Positions 8,461-18,629 of a stretch of DNA of 64,000 nucleotides are shown piece after piece; positions within the stretch are counted from its first letter, which is position 1, and the number at the start of each line of letters is the position of its first letter. The DNA comes from Spirulina subsalsa FACHB-351. Lineage in GTDB: Bacteria; Cyanobacteriota; Cyanobacteriia; Cyanobacteriales; Spirulinaceae. The stretch is from contig NZ_JAIHOM010000002.1 of the NCBI RefSeq assembly GCF_026130165.1, forward strand, positions 1-64,000, written 5' to 3'. The notes beneath the pieces were generated by a model, which was not told the origin of the DNA, did no database searches, and saw only the letters and a list, made by a program, of their open reading frames with translations. Position numbers and translations under genes: made by a program.

Positions 8461-9609
8461 ATGGAGATTAGGATTCAGACGCTAACACCTCTCTGGACTG
8501 GTGGGGTAGATGTGGGCAAGTGCGATCGCCTTCACGAAACCGGAATTCTCGGTAGTCTACGCTGGTGGATGGAAGCATTGGTGCGGGGTGTAGGGGGGGA
8601 GGTGTGTGATCCGACGGCAGAAGGCGATCGCAATGGCCTAGATCCCAAAAAATATCGTGACTCTCAAGCAACCAATCAACGTGAAAAATTGCGTGATGGT
8701 GGATTGACTTGTGATGTTTCCCAAATCTTCGGAGCAACGGGCTGGAAACGGCAATTTCGACTCAGTATTACAGATATTCAGGAAACCCTGAAATGGGACA
8801 AGCCTTTACAAATAACCCCCCAAGATCGTACCCGTGGCTGGTTTCTCAATCCGGGTTGGTTAGGAGAATTCACCCTTAATTTTCATGGGGATTCAAAAAC
8901 TCTAGCAAAACTCTATACTCTATTAAAAGTTTTAGAAGCCTATGGTAGTCTCGGCGCAAAACCCCAGCTAGGTTATGGAGCTTTTCGTATAGTCAATATT
9001 GACAATGCACCAACCCTTGAATCATTTTGTTTCAACTATCCAAGTGGCGATCAAACAAAAATCACAGAATTTCCTGATCTAAGAACATTTACCTTCTTTA
9101 AACTTCGCTTCACACCTAAGAATATTAATTGGTGGCATACTGTTCCCGGAATTAAGGAACTGCGAAAGAATCGTCAAAGTTGGGAAGAATTGCAGAAGTT
9201 AGCAAAAAATGGAATGATTCCTACAAGTCCCGCCCTAAAAAATCACCTCCGTTATGGGTGTAACTGGTCTAAACCCGCTTTACTTCATTGGCTTTTTGGT
9301 ACAATTCGAGGTGATGGATCGGTACGCGGTAAAGTCGCTTTTAGCTGGGCTTATCATTTAAAAAATACAGATGAGTGGGAAATTAGAGGGTGGATGTATT
9401 TACCCCAAGACAAAGAGGGAAAAGTTTTTCGCCGTGATATCGTGGAAACATTTCAAAATAATTTAAGTCAACCGCAAAGTTACTTACAAGCCCTAGGTTT
9501 AAATGCTCAAGACTATAAAACTACCCAGCTTAATCTATTTCCGTTTAAAAATCCTTGGCAAATCCATTCACACGAAGAAATACAATCTTTTATATCCAGC
9601 TTAGTTTAA
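8461..9609 (+). CDS. cmr1: Type III-B CRISPR RAMP protein Cmr1
   Basis: 382 aa from the ATG at 8461, preceded by a GGGAGG sequence; an upstream in-frame start at 8431 is less likely. RAMP/Cas7-like capping subunit of the Cmr complex that contacts the crRNA 3' end or target. The N-terminus (RIQTLTPLWTGGVDVGKCD...TGILGSLRWWMEALVRG) is the Cmr1 signature of a first strand with TPLxTGG followed by S-L-R-W-W. A glycine-rich loop GSLGAKPQLGYGAFRI follows near residues 160-180. A second RAMP-like half extends to the C-terminus. First gene of the island operon, 13 bp before the AAA ATPase gene. The first ~200 bp are GC-rich with HIP1 sites; the rest turns AT-rich. Confidence 0.85.
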   Translation: MEIRIQTLTPLWTGGVDVGKCDRLHETGILGSLRWWMEALVRGVGGEVCDPTAEGDRNGLDPKKYRDSQATNQREKLRDGGLTCDVSQIFGATGWKRQFRLSITDIQETLKWDKPLQITPQDRTRGWFLNPGWLGEFTLNFHGDSKTLAKLYTLLKVLEAYGSLGAKPQLGYGAFRIVNIDNAPTLESFCFNYPSGDQTKITEFPDLRTFTFFKLRFTPKNINWWHTVPGIKELRKNRQSWEELQKLAKNGMIPTSPALKNHLRYGCNWSKPALLHWLFGTIRGDGSVRGKVAFSWAYHLKNTDEWEIRGWMYLPQDKEGKVFRRDIVETFQNNLSQPQSYLQALGLNAQDYKTTQLNLFPFKNPWQIHSHEEIQSFISSLV

Positions 9610-9622
9610 ATCGGGAGACATT

Positions 9623-10840
9623 ATGATTAATAATATTACGATTAAAGATTTTCGAGGTATTCAGTCTGGCTCAATTCAAAAATTCAGGAAATTTAATATT
9701 TTTGTGGGTGCAAATAATTCCGGCAAGTCTGCTGTCATGGAAGCTATTTATTTAGCAAGTACGGTTAATCAAGAAGTCGGCTTACTCCGGGAAACAGATC
9801 AGGATGTATCATCTAACACTGTTATGCTTGTTAATCAAGATTTATTAGGTAACAACCCTTTAAATTTAATAGCAGGAAAACATAGCGATTCAGCAGACTT
9901 ACTCAACTTTAGCAGAGATCAGGATGCTTTTGTAATTGTAAAAGTCAAAGATTTAAAAGCGGTATTACAAGAATTTGAGCTAGACTTAGGTAAATCAAAA
10001 CCATCACCTGATAGTTTATTCCTATTCGGATTTGATACAGAACAAAATCAAGAACTTACTCAATTGCTTTGGCAAAATTCAGAAAACATCAAAAGTAAAA
10101 ATCGAACTATATTTTGCTGGTATCCAGATTTAACTTACTATTATAAAGGGAGTGCAGTTTGGTCAATCGCAGGTCAACCTCCGGCGGCAAAATATACCTT
10201 TTTCTGTGACACCTCAATGGTCAAAAGTTATATTCCCATTGCCTTTTATCGCTACTTCCTCAATGAAGTGCCTGGCTGGACGCAACGCATTGCCAAACAC
10301 TTTGGCAATATTTTTGAAATTAAAGACCCGTTTACTGTCCAATTTGTCCCCATTACAGGTCATCCTGATCGTCTACAAGGTTGGATTGCCCGTGAAGATA
10401 AACCCGCCCTTTCTATTGACGCTTTTGGCGATGGTGCAAGGGCAGCATTTAAACTTTTAGTTCCCCTCGTTGTCATGGCAGAAATGGCAACAGAAGCAGA
10501 ACCGGGACTTTTATTATGGGAAGAACCCGAAGCCTTCCAAAATCCTCAAACCTTGGGCAACCTTTTAAACGAAGTCGTCAAAATTATTCAAGATAAACCC
10601 ATTCAGGTTTTTATCTCAACTCACAATCTAGAATTAGTTGCTTACATTGCTCAAATGCTACAAACTAAAGACCTTAATTCTGAACAAACAATGGTATTTC
10701 AAATGAATTTATCTCAGGGAAAATTACAAACCATTTGGATTGATCCAAAGGATTTAAAAACTTCTTTAGAATTTGGATCTGACCTGAGAAATTGGAAAGA
10801 CTTTAAGCCACCTTTCCAGTTTGCATTGCAGGAGAAGTGA
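9623..10840 (+). CDS. AAA family ATPase (OLD/AAA_15-like) inside the CRISPR operon
   Basis: 405 aa. It has an SMC/OLD-like ATPase head: N-terminal INNITIKDFRGIQSGSIQKF, Walker A GANNSGKS (29-36), Walker B GLLLWEEPEAFQNP with the catalytic glutamate, and an H-loop ISTHNLELV. No coiled coil or TOPRIM domain is fused to it. The gene ends in a 4-bp overlap with a possible GTG start of the next gene, which encodes a TOPRIM-like protein, so the two probably form one split OLD-type module (compare PARIS AriA/AriB and RloA/RloB). It sits between cmr1 and the other cmr genes. DNA binding or phage sensing is inferred, not seen. Confidence 0.8.
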   Translation: MINNITIKDFRGIQSGSIQKFRKFNIFVGANNSGKSAVMEAIYLASTVNQEVGLLRETDQDVSSNTVMLVNQDLLGNNPLNLIAGKHSDSADLLNFSRDQDAFVIVKVKDLKAVLQEFELDLGKSKPSPDSLFLFGFDTEQNQELTQLLWQNSENIKSKNRTIFCWYPDLTYYYKGSAVWSIAGQPPAAKYTFFCDTSMVKSYIPIAFYRYFLNEVPGWTQRIAKHFGNIFEIKDPFTVQFVPITGHPDRLQGWIAREDKPALSIDAFGDGARAAFKLLVPLVVMAEMATEAEPGLLLWEEPEAFQNPQTLGNLLNEVVKIIQDKPIQVFISTHNLELVAYIAQMLQTKDLNSEQTMVFQMNLSQGKLQTIWIDPKDLKTSLEFGSDLRNWKDFKPPFQFALQEK

Positions 10841-10842
10841 GT

Positions 10843-11604
10843 ATGAAAATAGAAATCATTTCTGAAGGGCAAACCGAGGAAAAAGTTTGTTCAAAAATTG
10901 TAAAAATCCTTAATATTGAAAATTTAGTACCACTTGACCCGGATTTCAAAAAGAAACCTAATGCAGAGAGCGGAGGCAAAGATAAACTAAACGAGTTAAT
11001 TCGGACTAAGCTCCGGGAAATCTTAAAAGAGCAAACTGTCAATTTTTTGATTTTGCGAGATTTGGATAGCCACGATGGAGAAACCGAGGCTAGCATTCTC
11101 CAAAGTTTAACCGGAGTGCTGCAATCTTTCTTCGCTGAACGTGAAATACAGACAACAGTCAACCTTTTACCTCACTCTATTTACCCTAATATTTATATGT
11201 TAGAAATCATTGATCTTGATTTTCGTTTGTCCTTGCATATTGCTACAAAAAAATGGAAAAAAGATTTTATAAAATCCACAATTGATGATTATGTACTCGA
11301 ATTAGCACTCCGCCAAGCAACAATTAATAAGTTAGCAACAAAAATTAGTATCCCACCAAAACGAATTTCCGCTAAAATTACTCAAGAAATTCCTGATTTA
11401 CTGAAAGCTAATGCTGACGGACAAAATGATTTAGTTGAAGCGAAAGATTATGTTCGACTGTATGCTGCAATTTTAAAGTTGCATACTTCTCCTGCTGTAT
11501 TTGCTCAAAAAGTGATGGCTAATGCCAATGAGGAGGATATTCGGGATGTATTTGCTGCTTTAATCTCGGCTTTTGAATTTGTCAGTTCTTCTCCCCAAGC
11601 CTAG
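10843..11604 (+). CDS. TOPRIM-like / DUF4276-like partner of the AAA ATPase
   Basis: 253 aa from the ATG at 10843, 8 nt after a GGAG; an alternative GTG at 10837 overlaps the ATPase stop. The N-terminus EIISEGQTEEKV and the later FLILRDLDSHDGE give the glutamate plus D-x-D arrangement of TOPRIM nucleases such as DUF4276, RloB and DUF4435. The C-terminal half is helical with no recognised motif. Tight coupling to the ATPase gene implies a two-component effector. It could be the nuclease of a defence module that travels with the type III locus. The exact family is uncertain. Confidence 0.65.
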   Translation: MKIEIISEGQTEEKVCSKIVKILNIENLVPLDPDFKKKPNAESGGKDKLNELIRTKLREILKEQTVNFLILRDLDSHDGETEASILQSLTGVLQSFFAEREIQTTVNLLPHSIYPNIYMLEIIDLDFRLSLHIATKKWKKDFIKSTIDDYVLELALRQATINKLATKISIPPKRISAKITQEIPDLLKANADGQNDLVEAKDYVRLYAAILKLHTSPAVFAQKVMANANEEDIRDVFAALISAFEFVSSSPQA

Positions 11605-11699
11605 TTGAAATAAACAGAAAAAAATTGATCCAACGCTATCAAGTCCATCTGATTGTATATGAACCTGAAGAGGAGGTAATTGTACGATGGCAAAAGTAG
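11604..11699 (+). pseudogene. xisH: xisH remnant (C-terminal ~31 codons)
   Basis: The frame reads ...YQVHLIVYEPEEEVIVRW and stops at 11697-11699. This is the conserved C-terminus of XisH proteins. The stop overlaps the start of xisI (11687), the usual arrangement of xisH-xisI pairs. The N-terminal ~110 residues with the nuclease-like fold are missing; the preceding bases belong to the TOPRIM-like gene. So the pair was cut at this junction and only xisI remains intact. Confidence 0.75.
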
Positions 11700-12022
11700 A
11701 ACAATATCGGAAAATAGTTCAGGAACTCTTGCAGGCTTATAGTAACATCAAAGCGAGTAATGAAGAAGTTGAAGCAGAAACAATTTTTGACTTAGTAAAT
11801 GACCGCTACCAAGTGGTTCATGTGGGCTGGTCAAACAAACGGCGTATTTATGGCTGCATTTTACATCTCGATATTAAAAACGAAAAAATCTGGATTCAAC
11901 ATGATGGCACAGAGGGCGGAATTGCTACAGAATTGATAGAAAAGGGCATCCCAAAACAGGATATTGTCCTTGCTTTTCACTCGCCTTTTAAACGTCAATT
12001 TACTGAATTTGAGGTGGGATAG
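11687..12022 (+). CDS. xisI: XisI family protein
   Basis: 111 aa, full length for the family. Shows YRKIVQELLQAYS at the N-terminus, DRYQVVHVGWSNKRRIYGCILHLDIKNEKIWIQHDGTE in the middle and a FHSPFKR ending. XisI was first described as one of the factors needed for fdxN element excision in heterocyst formers. It is now known as a very common cyanobacterial protein paired with XisH, a nuclease-like fold. Here XisH is a fragment, so XisI is an orphan. No XisF recombinase or excision element is visible. Confidence 0.85.
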   Translation: MAKVEQYRKIVQELLQAYSNIKASNEEVEAETIFDLVNDRYQVVHVGWSNKRRIYGCILHLDIKNEKIWIQHDGTEGGIATELIEKGIPKQDIVLAFHSPFKRQFTEFEVG

Positions 12023-12057
12023 TTTCACTTTCAGCTTATAAAATAAGTGAGGGATAA

Positions 12058-12639
12058 ATGATGGTTGAAGTCCAGTCAAAACGTTATACACCAGACGAAT
12101 ATTTAGAGTTAGAAACAAGGGCAGACTCTAAAAATGAGTATCGTAATGGGGAAATTTTACCTATGACAGTAGGTAGTGTTGATCATAATAAAATCGCTGG
12201 TAATCTTTATGTTTACTTAAAGTTGGCTTTGCGTCAGCAGCCCTATAATTTATTTATTGGTGATGTTCGGTTGTGGATTCCAGCCCCTCAAGTATTTACT
12301 TATCCTGATGTGATGCTGATTGAAGGAGAGCCTATTTTTTATGGGGAACGAACAGATACCGTTACAAATCCTCAGATGATTATAGAGGTGCTGTCGAAAA
12401 GTACCCGCAATTATGATCAAGGCGATAAATTTGATGCGTATCGGACAATTTCTCAATTTCAAGAGTATGTGTTAATTGATCAATATCAGTTTCATGTTAA
12501 GCAGTTTAGCAAAACGGTAGAGGGGTATTGGTTACTCAAGGAATACCAAGAAGTACAACAGTCTTTAGTTTTTACATCAATTGATTATTCGATTAGTTTA
12601 GTAGAAATTTATGAAGGTGTTAGGATACAAGAGGTATAG
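12058..12639 (+). CDS. Uma2 family (DUF820) endonuclease-like protein
   Basis: 193 aa. PD-(D/E)XK restriction-like fold common in cyanobacterial genomes: YTPDEYLELETRADSKNEYRNGEI, then DVRLWIPAPQVFTYPDVMLI and PQMIIEVLSKSTRNYDQGDKFDAYRTI, which hold the D...E-x-L...K catalytic pattern. The biological role of these proteins is unknown. It lies in the cargo segment between the cmr genes, 35 bp after xisI and 9 bp before the Cmr6-like gene, in the same direction. ATGs at 12058 and 12061 are equivalent candidates. Confidence 0.85.
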   Translation: MMVEVQSKRYTPDEYLELETRADSKNEYRNGEILPMTVGSVDHNKIAGNLYVYLKLALRQQPYNLFIGDVRLWIPAPQVFTYPDVMLIEGEPIFYGERTDTVTNPQMIIEVLSKSTRNYDQGDKFDAYRTISQFQEYVLIDQYQFHVKQFSKTVEGYWLLKEYQEVQQSLVFTSIDYSISLVEIYEGVRIQEV

Positions 12640-12648
12640 AGGTGTTTA

Positions 12649-13863
12649 ATGCAATATGAATATTCAGCAACTAAAGATTCTTGGCTGCAAAAAGCTATGT
12701 TTGCTAAAGATAAGAAACAATATTTATCACAATGGCGAGATAAGTATGAAAAAATTGATACTGACCTAGACTTTAATCAATTTGAGTTTATTCCTAACTC
12801 TTCTGATATTCTTGTCAATTTACCAGCACTCAGCTTTATGCTGCGTGTACCATTCAAACTACAAAAACCCTATTTGAGTAAAGATGATCGCACCTTCCAC
12901 ATCCTTGATAACCCCGTCCGCAAAGACAAGGTGTTTCAAGTTCCAATGGTTGCTCCTAGTAGCTGGAAAGGGGCGTTACAGATGGCGATGTTTCAACAAT
13001 TTGCTGAGTGGTGGTGTAGTTTAGATGAGCAGGTAAAAACACAACATCAGTACAAGAAAGAATTTGTAGCCAAACGAATTAGTATTGGGCGAATTTTTGG
13101 GACTGAAAAAGGATTTGAGATAGACCTGAAAAAATGTGAAAGTTACCTGGACAATTTGGGTGATCAAAAGCTGGCAATCTGGTATAAGCGATATGTCAGA
13201 CGTTATGTATCTCCAACAGGATTTTTTTCGGGTCGTCTTTACTTTTACCCCACTTTTTTTGATAAGCTTAGTTTAGAGGTTATTAACCCACACGATCGAA
13301 AAAAAGGAACTTCTGCACGGGGACCGATTTATTTAGAATGTGTTCCCAAAGATGCCAAAGGTGAGTTTGTTGTTCTCTATGTTCCATTGGGTAAAGTGGA
13401 TGAACCCCAAGTGTTTCAGGATTTAGAATTGTTGGTGCAAGGGATAAAAGCGATGCTCACAGTTTATGGTTTTGGGGCAAAAACCAGTAGTGGTTTTGGG
13501 GTTGTGGACGATCAACTTTATAGTCCAGGAAAGTTAACAATTCGCGCTGAGATACCAGAGTTGAAGAAAATACAAGTTTCACCTGAACAGAAAGAGTTTT
13601 TGAATGATGATGGAAGTTTAAAGCAAGATTTTCTGAACGATGATGGAAGTTTTAAAAGTGAGTCACAATATAAAAAGTTTCTGCAAAAGCAAAATAAACC
13701 ACATAATTCTACACTTTATAAAAAAGTTAAACAATGGTATGAAGAAAATCGGCAGAGAGTTGCATCTAACTCAGACTTAATAACCTCACAAAGTTTTAAT
13801 AGTTTGAGTGAATTGGGCGATCGCGCTCAACAAATAATCAAAAACTTAACTGAAAATCAGTAA
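12649..13863 (+). CDS. Cmr6-like RAMP protein of the type III complex
   Basis: 404 aa. RAMP features: VPMVAPSSWKGALQMAMFQQFA (the S-S-x-K-G-A helix), RISIGRIFGTEKG, SPTGFFSGRLYFYPTFFD, EVINPHDRKKG and a glycine-rich loop YGFGAKTSSGFG near residues 275-290. The INPH motif followed by a PI segment fits Cmr6-type backbone caps best. It is longer than usual Cmr6 (~300 aa) because of an N-terminal ~60 aa extension and a charged C-terminal tail. The tail holds an 11-residue near-duplication (FLNDDGSLKQD / FLNDDGSFKSE). Assignment to Cmr6 rather than another Cas7 paralogue is by motif and by elimination. Confidence 0.65.
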   Translation: MQYEYSATKDSWLQKAMFAKDKKQYLSQWRDKYEKIDTDLDFNQFEFIPNSSDILVNLPALSFMLRVPFKLQKPYLSKDDRTFHILDNPVRKDKVFQVPMVAPSSWKGALQMAMFQQFAEWWCSLDEQVKTQHQYKKEFVAKRISIGRIFGTEKGFEIDLKKCESYLDNLGDQKLAIWYKRYVRRYVSPTGFFSGRLYFYPTFFDKLSLEVINPHDRKKGTSARGPIYLECVPKDAKGEFVVLYVPLGKVDEPQVFQDLELLVQGIKAMLTVYGFGAKTSSGFGVVDDQLYSPGKLTIRAEIPELKKIQVSPEQKEFLNDDGSLKQDFLNDDGSFKSESQYKKFLQKQNKPHNSTLYKKVKQWYEENRQRVASNSDLITSQSFNSLSELGDRAQQIIKNLTENQ

Positions 13864-13891
13864 ACTAAGTTTATATAAATAGTTCACGGGT

Positions 13892-14236
13892 ATGATGATT
13901 AAAACACCAAAAAATACAGTTAAAAAATTAGCAATATTGCTACCAATGGACGCTATAGAAATCTTTTGTCAACGCTGGCAAATTGCTCAATTATCAGTGT
14001 TTGGATCTATTTTACGTGATGATTTTAATAATGATAGTGATGTAGATTTTGTATATGTTCTTAAACCTAATATTCAATGGAGATTAGTTGATTTAATGGG
14101 TGCTGAAGAGGAACTAGAGAAATTGCTGTGTCGCAAGGTTGATTTAGTCAATAAGTCTACTGTTGAGCAAAATCACAATTGGCTAAGAAAACAAAATATT
14201 CTTTCATCATCTCAGGTTATTTATGACAGCAAATAG
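13892..14236 (+). CDS. Minimal nucleotidyltransferase (MntA-type antitoxin-like)
   Basis: 114 aa. The nucleotidyltransferase motif GSILRDDFNNDSDVDFVYV (G-S-x10-12-D-x-D) is intact, followed by a LCRKVDLVNK strand typical of MNT proteins. Such proteins pair with HEPN toxins and in known cases inactivate them by adding AMP to a tyrosine. Immediately downstream at 14223-14279 a short frame, MTANRDLEPLLPKQDESL, overlaps this gene's end and then stops, which may be the start of a destroyed HEPN gene. As seen, the antitoxin stands without a full partner. Confidence 0.8.
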   Translation: MMIKTPKNTVKKLAILLPMDAIEIFCQRWQIAQLSVFGSILRDDFNNDSDVDFVYVLKPNIQWRLVDLMGAEEELEKLLCRKVDLVNKSTVEQNHNWLRKQNILSSSQVIYDSK

Positions 14237-14313
14237 AGATTTAGAACCTTTGTTACCGAAGCAGGATGAATCATTATGAGCGATCGCACCCAATGCCTAC
14301 TTCAAACATTTAA

Positions 14314-14772
<459 letters not shown>

Positions 14773-14776
<4 letters not shown>

Positions 14777-17625
14777 ACCAACTTGATATACTTGTAAATA
14801 ATCGCGATGCAATTTTGTTGGCTGAAGCAATTGGTTGGTTGCATGACTATCGTAAATGTTCTGATGAGCAACTCAAGGTACAGGCAGCTAATTTAAGCGG
14901 ACAAAATGGATTGAGTTGGGATCAACTCAGTAATCATTTTCCTACTTTAAACAGTATCAATATTAATTTAATAGGCGATAGCTGTCAATTTATAAGATTA
15001 ATTCATAAAAAATCAGATACAAGCTGCAATTATTTACCTAATTATTTATCTCGTTGCCACAATACAGCCCACTTTGACAAGCAAGAGCCTCATGGTGGTG
15101 AACAAAACTATCCAGGCGTAACAATTAGTTCCCCATTTGGTTTTGAGCAAGATATCCCTAATGATCTAACTAATCAGCTTTGGAGTTTACCCTGGATAAA
15201 ATTAGCAAGTTATTCTCAAAGTGAGCGACAAAATTTTATCAAAAAAGTTAGTGAATTATTTATCCAAGTTGGTGCAGATACACGCCGTCCTATTAATGAA
15301 ATCAGTTTATGGGACTGGGGAACACTTGTAGGCGCACTGTATAAAGCGGCTATTGCCGGTGCGTTATTATCAGGTAATACTGCACAAGCTCAAAATCTAC
15401 GCTGGCGGTTATTAACTATTCAAGTAAACGGACTTGACTTTATTACAAAAGTGTCAAGACTTCCCGACTTATTAAGCCGAAAAGAACTGTTGAAAAATTC
15501 TTTTAACAATGTGCGTAATTTACTGGAGATAGAATATTCACTAGGGAATGAAGTTTATCGAGATGAAAGCAGAAGTATTTTTGTGGTATATGATTTACCG
15601 GATCTTTTAAATTCAACTAATCAAAGGAATGAAAAAATTCGAGATTTAATTCTGCAAGAATTTAAACAAGGTACATTAAAAAATGATCCAAGCTTAAAAC
15701 TAGGTGGAGAACTAAAACCAATCATAGAGCTAGATCATAACTCTTGGTGGGGGCAAGATCCTGATTATCAATCAAAGCAACAAGCAGGACAACTACCTCA
15801 AGATGAAATTCCTCCCATTGGTCAAATTCTTAAAAAATCTATTGTTTCACCACTATTACCTGAAGAAATTAAACAATTCTGGCCTCAAAATGGAATAGAT
15901 CAATACAAGGCTGCTGATGTTTGCACAGTTTGCGGAATGCGACCACAAGGAAATTCTCAGAAACTTGTATCGCGTAAAGTTTGTGATATTTGTGAAAGGC
16001 GACGACTTGATCGATCTCAACTTTGGGCTACTCAACAAGCTGAAGATACAATCTGGATTGATGAAGTTGCTGATACAAATGCAAGATTAGCATTAATTAT
16101 TGGTCAGTTTAATTTGGAAGATTGGCTAAGTGGTCAATTAGTTGAATCACTCATTTTGAACCCTCCGAGTTCCGGTGTAACAACTTCAGTAAAAAATCCA
16201 TCTTTTAGTCGCATCCGTCGTATTTGGGAAACAACTCGCCGATTTTGGATAGAAATTAGAAAAGATTTTAATCAACTACTATCTGATAGTCGTCGTCGCC
16301 TAATTTTCTATCTTGATAAAATGCCAACAAATTTAGGTCTTTTTCATGTCTATGAACTTGACTTAGGTAACGTAAAATTGAGTGTAGCTTGGTATCCACC
16401 GCAGCCAGATAGAACAGGTGGATACTTAATTTCAACTGACAATTTAAGCTATACTGCCCGTCAACTCCAGGCTAAACGAGAAATATTTGCAGATCCAGCC
16501 ACCGGAGCAATTTTTGTAGAAGATTATATTCAGTCTCAATTTGTTAACGGTAATCGTTCAATTGTATTACGTGACTCTGATGCTAACCAACGAAACCAAA
16601 ACTTATTAGTAGATCGACGAATTATTAAAACTGAACATCAAGATATTGCTTACTCTACTGCTATTCCTATATTGACAGAACCAAGCAACTTTATGGCTCT
16701 TGTGCCAGCCGAAAAATCTCTTGATGTGGTTAAGGCAATAAAAACAAAATATGAAATTGAAATGGGAAAAGTTCGCAACCGTCTCCCCCTACATCTCGGT
16801 GTTGTGTATTTTAATCGCCGTACCCCTCTGCGGTCTGCCTTAGATGCAGGACGGCAAATGTTGAGCTATAAATCTGACAGTCAAAAAACTTGGAAAGTGC
16901 ATTCAATATCTAAAGGACAATTACCCTCTGAAAAACAGGAATTAGCCAACGGAACACAACAATTTACAGAAACAATTACTCTGGAGTTAACCCAAGATAA
17001 CTATAAAATCACTTGGCACGTCCCGAACAAAATGGGAGATGGAACAACACCTGATAATTGGTATCCCTATGTTTTTCTAAAAACAAGCGATGATAGTGAA
17101 GTAGATGGAAGAATACGCAAAATCAAAAGCCAACGACCTGGTACAACTGAACCCTGCTGGTTAGTTCATGCTGGTGATTTACAGCAAGATGATAAAATTT
17201 ATTTCACCTCCTCGACCTTTGACTTTGAATACCTCGACAGCACCGCCCGCCGCTTTGAAATTCACTACGATAAAAAAACAGGTCGTCGTCCCCGTCCCAC
17301 ACGCCCCTTCTACCTCGAAGACCTAGACCGTTTACAAACCCTTTGGGATATGCTTAAAAAGCTCCAAACTTCCCAACGTCATCAAGTGATTCACACCATC
17401 GAAGCCACCCGCGAAAAGTGGCATGGCGACAAGTTAGAACCATCATGGACAGATGATACATTTAAGCAGTTTGTGAAGGATACTCTTGCCAATGCAGCAT
17501 GGCCTAAAGATCAGCCTTGGGTTAGTTTCTCAGAGTCAGAACGTCAGCAACTCATTGACGCGGGAGTGCGGGGCGAACTGGCAGATATAGCAGACTTGTA
17601 TATGGAAATCCTCAAGGAGCGATAA
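14773..17625 (+). CDS. cas10: Cas10 (Cmr2/Csx11-like) large subunit with degenerate cyclase motif
   Basis: 950 aa, in the range of type III Cas10. The N-terminus AEAIGWLHDYRKC holds an HD pair (H24, D25), consistent with the DNase domain. A zinc ribbon follows (C384-x2-C387 ... C404-x2-C407). In the second palm domain the stretch before FMALVPAEKSLDVVKAIKTK should carry GGDD but reads EPSN (636-639), so metal binding and cyclic oligoadenylate synthesis are predicted lost. Loss of GGDD is known for type III-C (Csx11-type) Cas10s and some cyanobacterial III-B variants. An RBS (GGAGG) lies 6-10 nt upstream. The gene starts the run cas10-cmr4-cmr5-Cas5-like, with gaps of 8 bp or overlaps. Confidence 0.85.
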
Positions 17626-17633
17626 AACCACCT

Positions 17634-18629
17634 ATGGCAACCTACAAACGACAACGTTATCTATTTATGACCCTCGACCCCGTACATATCGGCACAGGGG
17701 GCTATCGCTTGGGGCGAGTGGATAATAGCATTGTCCGCGAACCCGGTACAAAAATCCCCAAAATTCCTGGTACAAGTTTACATGGTGCAGCCCGCTCCTA
17801 TGCAGCACAGTTATATGAAACCCCCGAAGCGGCTGGTCAAAGCCATAATAATGTTACAGGTGATATTGCGGAAAATCCTGTTTGTTATACCTTTGGCTAT
17901 ATCAAAGGTCAAGATATTTGTTCTGGAGTTGTCAATATTTTTGATGCTCATATTTTACTGTTTCCTGTTCATTCAATGGTTGGCCCGGTTTGGGTGAGTA
18001 CGTTAGAGCGTTTAGAAGAATCAGGTTTTACAGTTACATCACCCACTACATCACCCACGCAATGCCAAACAGAACAAGTTTTGCTTAATTGGAAACGTAG
18101 CGATCCTTTAAATTTAGGTTGGTTAATGCTTAATGTTGCTGAGACAAAAGCAGAAATAGAAGCACCTCCTCAATGGCAAAATGAAACCCGCTACAAAGCC
18201 ATTAGCAAAAAAATTGTTATTGTCAAAGATGCTCTGTTTAGCCAAATTGTGAATAGCAATTTAGAAGTCCGCACCTCTGTAGCCATTGACCCAGAAACAG
18301 GTGCAGCCGATGAAGGCAAATTATTCACCTACGAAGCCATCCCCCGCGCTACATTCCTCACCGCAGAAGTAGTTTTAGATGATTACCGTCAAGCATTTCC
18401 TAATCCAAAGCCTGATAAAACAGGAAAAAATAATCCTTTGCCGGGAGAACCTTGGAATTGTCCTTTATGCGTAGTAAAAGCAGGATTTAAGATGATTGAA
18501 TGGTTAGGAGTTGGGGGCATGGGAACGCGGGGGTTTGGAAGGATGGCAATGATTGGTGATTCAGTGACTGTAGGGATTGATGAGTTATTACCTAAACAAC
18601 AAGCTTCAAATGCTGGAGGTGAAGCATGA
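17634..18629 (+). CDS. cmr4: Type III-B RAMP protein Cmr4 (Cas7 backbone)
   Basis: 331 aa. Backbone subunit that polymerises along the crRNA and cuts target RNA every 6 nt. The N-terminus has PVHIGTGGYRLGRVDNSIVRE then IPKIPGTSLHGAARSYAA, the classic Cmr4 opening; D30 is at the position of the catalytic aspartate. The C-terminus has IEWLGVGGMGTRGFGRM, the glycine-rich loop. The stop overlaps the cmr5 start by 4 bp (ATGA at 18626). RNA-targeting activity is therefore plausibly intact although the Cas10 cyclase motif is lost. Confidence 0.9.
   Translation: MATYKRQRYLFMTLDPVHIGTGGYRLGRVDNSIVREPGTKIPKIPGTSLHGAARSYAAQLYETPEAAGQSHNNVTGDIAENPVCYTFGYIKGQDICSGVVNIFDAHILLFPVHSMVGPVWVSTLERLEESGFTVTSPTTSPTQCQTEQVLLNWKRSDPLNLGWLMLNVAETKAEIEAPPQWQNETRYKAISKKIVIVKDALFSQIVNSNLEVRTSVAIDPETGAADEGKLFTYEAIPRATFLTAEVVLDDYRQAFPNPKPDKTGKNNPLPGEPWNCPLCVVKAGFKMIEWLGVGGMGTRGFGRMAMIGDSVTVGIDELLPKQQASNAGGEA

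Noticed and set aside
11687-12022. fdxN-type excision element
   Set aside because: XisI alone is not evidence. No recombinase, nif gene or direct-repeat att sites are present.
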